This document shows positions 5,240-7,443 of a stretch of 7,443 bases of DNA, in pieces; positions within the stretch are counted from its first letter, which is position 1, and the number at the start of each line of letters is the position of its first letter. The stretch lies in assembly GCA_020024455.1 (NCBI GenBank), contig JAHHTU010000051.1, positions 1-7,443 on the forward strand, in the 5' to 3' direction. The translations under genes and the position numbers were made by a program. This DNA comes from Anaerotignum sp. (GTDB lineage: Bacteria; Bacillota; Clostridia; Lachnospirales; Anaerotignaceae). The notes beneath the pieces are model-generated. The model saw only the letters and a program-made list of their open reading frames with translations. It did no database searches and was not told the origin of the DNA.

Positions 5240-5986
5240 ATGGAAGCATATACAGATTTTGCAACGGTATATGACCGTTTTATGGAGGAAATTCCTTATA
5301 CAGATTGGTTGGCATTTCTGGAAGCAATTTGGCAGCAAGAACACATACAGCCCCATGTGATTGCAGATTTGGGTTGTGGGACAGGCAATATGCTTTTGCC
5401 GCTGGCAAAAGAAGGATATACCATGATGGGGGTGGATTTGTCATTTGATATGTTGTGTCAAGCAGAACAAAAATTGCGGCAGGCAAATTGTACGGCTGTG
5501 CTTTTGGAGCAGGATTTGACAGAGTTTGTATTGCCACAGAAAGCGGATTGTATCATCAGTGTTTGCGACAGTTTGAACTATTTGACAGAAGATGGTATGC
5601 TTGCAGATGCATTTGCTTGTGTCAAGGCACAGTTGCAACCCGATGGCTTGTTTGTGTTTGATATGAATACAGAATATAAATTTCGGGAGTTGTTGGCAGA
5701 CAACACATTTGCGGCAACAGAACAAGATGCAGCCTATATTTGGGAAAATTGTTATGATGAAACGGAAAAAATCAATGAATATGCAGTCAATTTTTTCATT
5801 CAAAATCAGGACGGCAGTTATCACAGAACAGAAGAATTTCATTATGAACGGGCATATAGCGTGGAAGAAGTCGAACAGGCATTGGAACAAAACGGCTTAT
5901 GCTTGTGTGCAATGTATGACGATTATAAAATGGTAGAGGCACATGAAAAAAGCGAAAGAATTGTATTTTTGGCAAAACATATTTGA
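5240..5986 (+). CDS. Class I SAM-dependent methyltransferase (YqeM-like)
   Basis: This 248-aa protein has a Rossmann-type SAM-binding fold: motif I A-D-L-G-C-G-T-G-N at 42-50, the ribose-binding acidic residue D66 in G-V-D-L-S, Q-D-L at 91-93, and the I-S-V-C-D-S-L-N-Y-L segment at 106-115. The opening F-A-x-V-Y-D-x-F-M-x-x-I-P-Y resembles the YqeM group of Firmicutes methyltransferases, whose substrate is, to my knowledge, not established. The frame is open upstream with ATGs at 5174 and 5216. The start at 5240 is preferred because AAAGGCGG lies upstream (spacing about 11) and family homology begins there. The gene lies 20 bp before hslO, so the two are probably co-transcribed. A small-molecule substrate is a guess from the fold. 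Confidence 0.88.
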   Translation: MEAYTDFATVYDRFMEEIPYTDWLAFLEAIWQQEHIQPHVIADLGCGTGNMLLPLAKEGYTMMGVDLSFDMLCQAEQKLRQANCTAVLLEQDLTEFVLPQKADCIISVCDSLNYLTEDGMLADAFACVKAQLQPDGLFVFDMNTEYKFRELLADNTFAATEQDAAYIWENCYDETEKINEYAVNFFIQNQDGSYHRTEEFHYERAYSVEEVEQALEQNGLCLCAMYDDYKMVEAHEKSERIVFLAKHI

Positions 5987-6006
5987 TTGAGGAGGTATTG
6001 GAATAT

Positions 6007-6885
6007 ATGGAAGATTATATCATTCGTGCAACGGCAGGAAACGGCAGTATCCGTGCCTTTGCGGCAACAACAAGAGCATTGGTGCAACACGCAAGACAGG
6101 TGCATCATACTTCTCCTGTGGCATCTGCGGCTTTGGGCAGAATGTTGACAGCGGCGGCAATGATGGGCAGTATGCTCAAAGGGGAGAAAGACTTGGTGAC
6201 ATTGCAAATCAGAGGTTTGGGCCCACTGAAAGGGATTGTGGTTTCTGCCGATGCAAACGCAAGAGTAAAAGGATATGTATTCAACCCAAATGTGGATATT
6301 CCTTCCAAATATCCTGGGAAATTGGACGTCAGCGGTGCGATTGGACAAGGCTATATGAGTGTCATTCGTGATATCGGTATGCGTGAACCCTATGCCGGAC
6401 GTATCCAGTTGGTAAGCGGTGAAATTGCAGAAGATTTGACGTATTATTTTGCACAGTCCGAACAGACACCTTCTGCGGTTGGCTTGGGTGTGTTGGTGGA
6501 AACAGATACTTCCATTCGCAGAGCAGGTGGCTTTATCATACAGCTTTTGCCAGATGCAACCGAAGATATGATTGCAAAATTGGAACAAAAACTCAATACC
6601 ATACCATATGTGACAGATTTGTTGGATATGGGCAAAACACCGGAAGATATTTTGGAAATGATTTTGGGTGACATGGATTTGAAAATCATGGATAAAGTAC
6701 CAACTGAGTTTTATTGTAACTGTACAAAAGAACGTGTGGAAAAAGCATTGATTAGCATTGGAAAAGAGGAATTGGAAAAAATCATTACAGAAGATAAAAA
6801 AGCAAATCTGCATTGTCATTTTTGTAACAAAGAATATGCATTTACAGAAAGCGAATTGCAAATATTATTGGAACAAGCAAAATAA
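6007..6885 (+). CDS. hslO: Hsp33 redox-regulated molecular chaperone
   Basis: Hsp33 is a cytoplasmic holdase that turns on when oxidation and unfolding release its zinc, and so protects proteins from aggregation during oxidative stress. The 292-aa protein has the usual length and order: an N-terminal core domain (R-A-T-A-G-N-G-S-I-R-A at 7-17, S-G-x-I-A-E-D-L-x-Y-Y at 137-147), a linker, and a C-terminal zinc switch with C237-x-C239 and C270-x2-C273, all four cysteines intact. The start at 6007 follows GAGGAGG (spacing about 11); an ATG eight codons earlier overlaps the methyltransferase stop and has no site. It lies 45 bp before the NUDIX gene with no terminator between. Confidence 0.97.
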   Translation: MEDYIIRATAGNGSIRAFAATTRALVQHARQVHHTSPVASAALGRMLTAAAMMGSMLKGEKDLVTLQIRGLGPLKGIVVSADANARVKGYVFNPNVDIPSKYPGKLDVSGAIGQGYMSVIRDIGMREPYAGRIQLVSGEIAEDLTYYFAQSEQTPSAVGLGVLVETDTSIRRAGGFIIQLLPDATEDMIAKLEQKLNTIPYVTDLLDMGKTPEDILEMILGDMDLKIMDKVPTEFYCNCTKERVEKALISIGKEELEKIITEDKKANLHCHFCNKEYAFTESELQILLEQAK

Positions 6886-6930
6886 TGAAAATAATATAGC
6901 AATGAAATTTGTAAAAAGGAGGTGAACTTG

Positions 6931-7374
6931 ATGCAAAAGGGGTTTATGGTGGCAGTAAAGGCAGTGATTATCAAAGAAAACCGTGTGCTTGTATTACAAC
7001 GCTCCAAAAAAGAAATGGAGCAAAGCCACATGAATAAACACCAAAAATGGGATTTGCCTGGGGGCGGTGTTTATTTCCATGAAAAATCAGAAGATGGGTT
7101 ACAGCGTGAGATTTGGGAAGAAACGCAGTTGCAGGTAGAGCTTGGAAAGCCAATCTCGTTATTTGATGTCATACGAAATCAAGTTCACTTGTGTATTTTT
7201 ACATATGCGGCTGCTTGGAAAAGTGGCGAGGTCTGTTTGAGCGAGGAACATGAGGCATTTGAGTGGTTGACATTGGAAGAAGTGGAAGAAAGTGGTATGC
7301 CGCATTGGCTCAAAAGAGATATTTTGTGTGCTTTTGCAGAAGTACAACCATATAAAAAAATAAAAAATACATGA
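6931..7374 (+). CDS. NUDIX hydrolase
   Basis: NUDIX enzymes hydrolyse a nucleoside diphosphate linked to another moiety, using divalent metal. This 147-aa protein carries the box at residues 45-67: G45, E51, R59-E60, E63-E64. The usual glycine near its end is Q66 (E-E-T-Q-L), a modest departure that leaves the metal-binding glutamates intact. The preceding W-D-L-P-G-G-G is typical. Substrate cannot be read from the sequence; nucleotide-pool cleaning (MutT-like) would fit beside Hsp33 but is inference. AAAGGAGG lies just upstream with eight bases to the ATG; a GTG three codons earlier overlaps the ribosome binding site and is unlikely. The stop codon falls inside the terminator stem. Confidence 0.92.
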   Translation: MQKGFMVAVKAVIIKENRVLVLQRSKKEMEQSHMNKHQKWDLPGGGVYFHEKSEDGLQREIWEETQLQVELGKPISLFDVIRNQVHLCIFTYAAAWKSGEVCLSEEHEAFEWLTLEEVEESGMPHWLKRDILCAFAEVQPYKKIKNT

Positions 7375-7400
7375 CAATATGCATTGTCATGTATTTTTTT
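7362..7400 (+). terminator. Rho-independent terminator of the hslO-NUDIX unit
   Basis: A 17-bp perfect stem (arms 7362-7378 and 7383-7399, core TACATGACAAT) closes a 4-nt loop and ends in seven T residues at 7394-7400. The 5' arm begins before the NUDIX stop codon, so the TGA at 7372-7374 is within the stem. A-runs and T-runs on both sides make it usable in both directions. Confidence 0.9.
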
Positions 7401-7410
7401 ATGCAGAAAT

Positions 7411-7428
7411 ACACATACTACACATACT
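7411..7428. repeat. Tandem direct repeat ACACATACT x2
   Basis: ACACATACT occurs at 7411-7419 and again at 7420-7428 without a gap. The second copy runs into the adjacent palindrome. With only two copies at the window edge no function can be assigned; it may be part of an operator for a gene to the right. Confidence 0.5.
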
Positions 7429-7438
7429 GTATACAGTA
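7425..7438. promoter_or_regulatory. 14-bp perfect palindrome, possible operator
   Basis: TACTGTA followed directly by TACAGTA is a perfect dyad lying about 25 bp after the last terminator, just upstream of whatever gene follows. Short dyads of this size are typical binding sites for dimeric repressors. It is not a LexA box, since the half sites are too close. The gene it would control is outside the window. Confidence 0.4.
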
Positions 7439-7443
7439 AAAAA

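Noticed and set aside
5923..6861. 312-codon minus-strand frame opposite hslO
   Set aside because: Its F/C/H-rich composition is the mirror of hslO codons, and hslO is unambiguous on the other strand.
7425..7438. LexA (SOS) box
   Set aside because: CTGT and ACAG are separated by two bases rather than eight, and the site does not match the Gram-positive GAAC-N4-GTTC form.

Overview
The window is AT-rich DNA from an endospore-forming member of the Firmicutes, most likely class Clostridia. The evidence is strong AAGGAGG-type ribosome binding sites, a small acid-soluble spore protein gene, a lysine (L-box) riboswitch ahead of asd-dapA-dapB, and a Firmicutes-type phage lysis cassette. No genus can be named from the sequence alone.

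Layout. (1) Bases 1-1541, + strand: a rho-independent terminator at 65-96, then a compact lysis cassette of a small XhlA-like membrane protein, a phi-LC3-type holin and an Amidase_3 endolysin, closed by a perfect-palindrome terminator. This is the right edge of a prophage, phage remnant or phage-tail-like element whose other genes lie outside the window. (2) Bases 1552-1791, + strand: an autonomous unit with a near-consensus sigma-A promoter, a 42-codon ORF for a one-helix hydrophobic peptide, and a hairpin terminator shared with the convergent dapB. (3) Bases 1795-4885, - strand: the lysine/diaminopimelate operon. It runs promoter, lysine riboswitch with terminator, asd, dapA, intercistronic hairpin, dapB. 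It encodes three consecutive steps from aspartyl phosphate to tetrahydrodipicolinate, which feeds lysine, peptidoglycan and spore dipicolinate. (4) Bases 4972-5166, + strand: an alpha/beta-type SASP gene, divergent from the asd operon. (5) Bases 5174-7400, + strand: a promoter, then a class I methyltransferase, hslO (Hsp33 redox chaperone) and a NUDIX hydrolase, probably one operon, ended by a 17-bp hairpin terminator that contains the last stop codon. A 14-bp palindrome sits at the right edge.

Most of the window is recognisable and ordinary. The parts worth a second look are: an in-frame internal Shine-Dalgarno and ATG in the endolysin that would make the C-terminal domain alone; the isolated 42-aa membrane peptide with a possible antisense promoter inside it; the terminator-like hairpin between dapA and dapB; an inverted repeat inside the asd promoter spacer; and the edge palindrome. 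I do not see a clearly new multi-gene system here.
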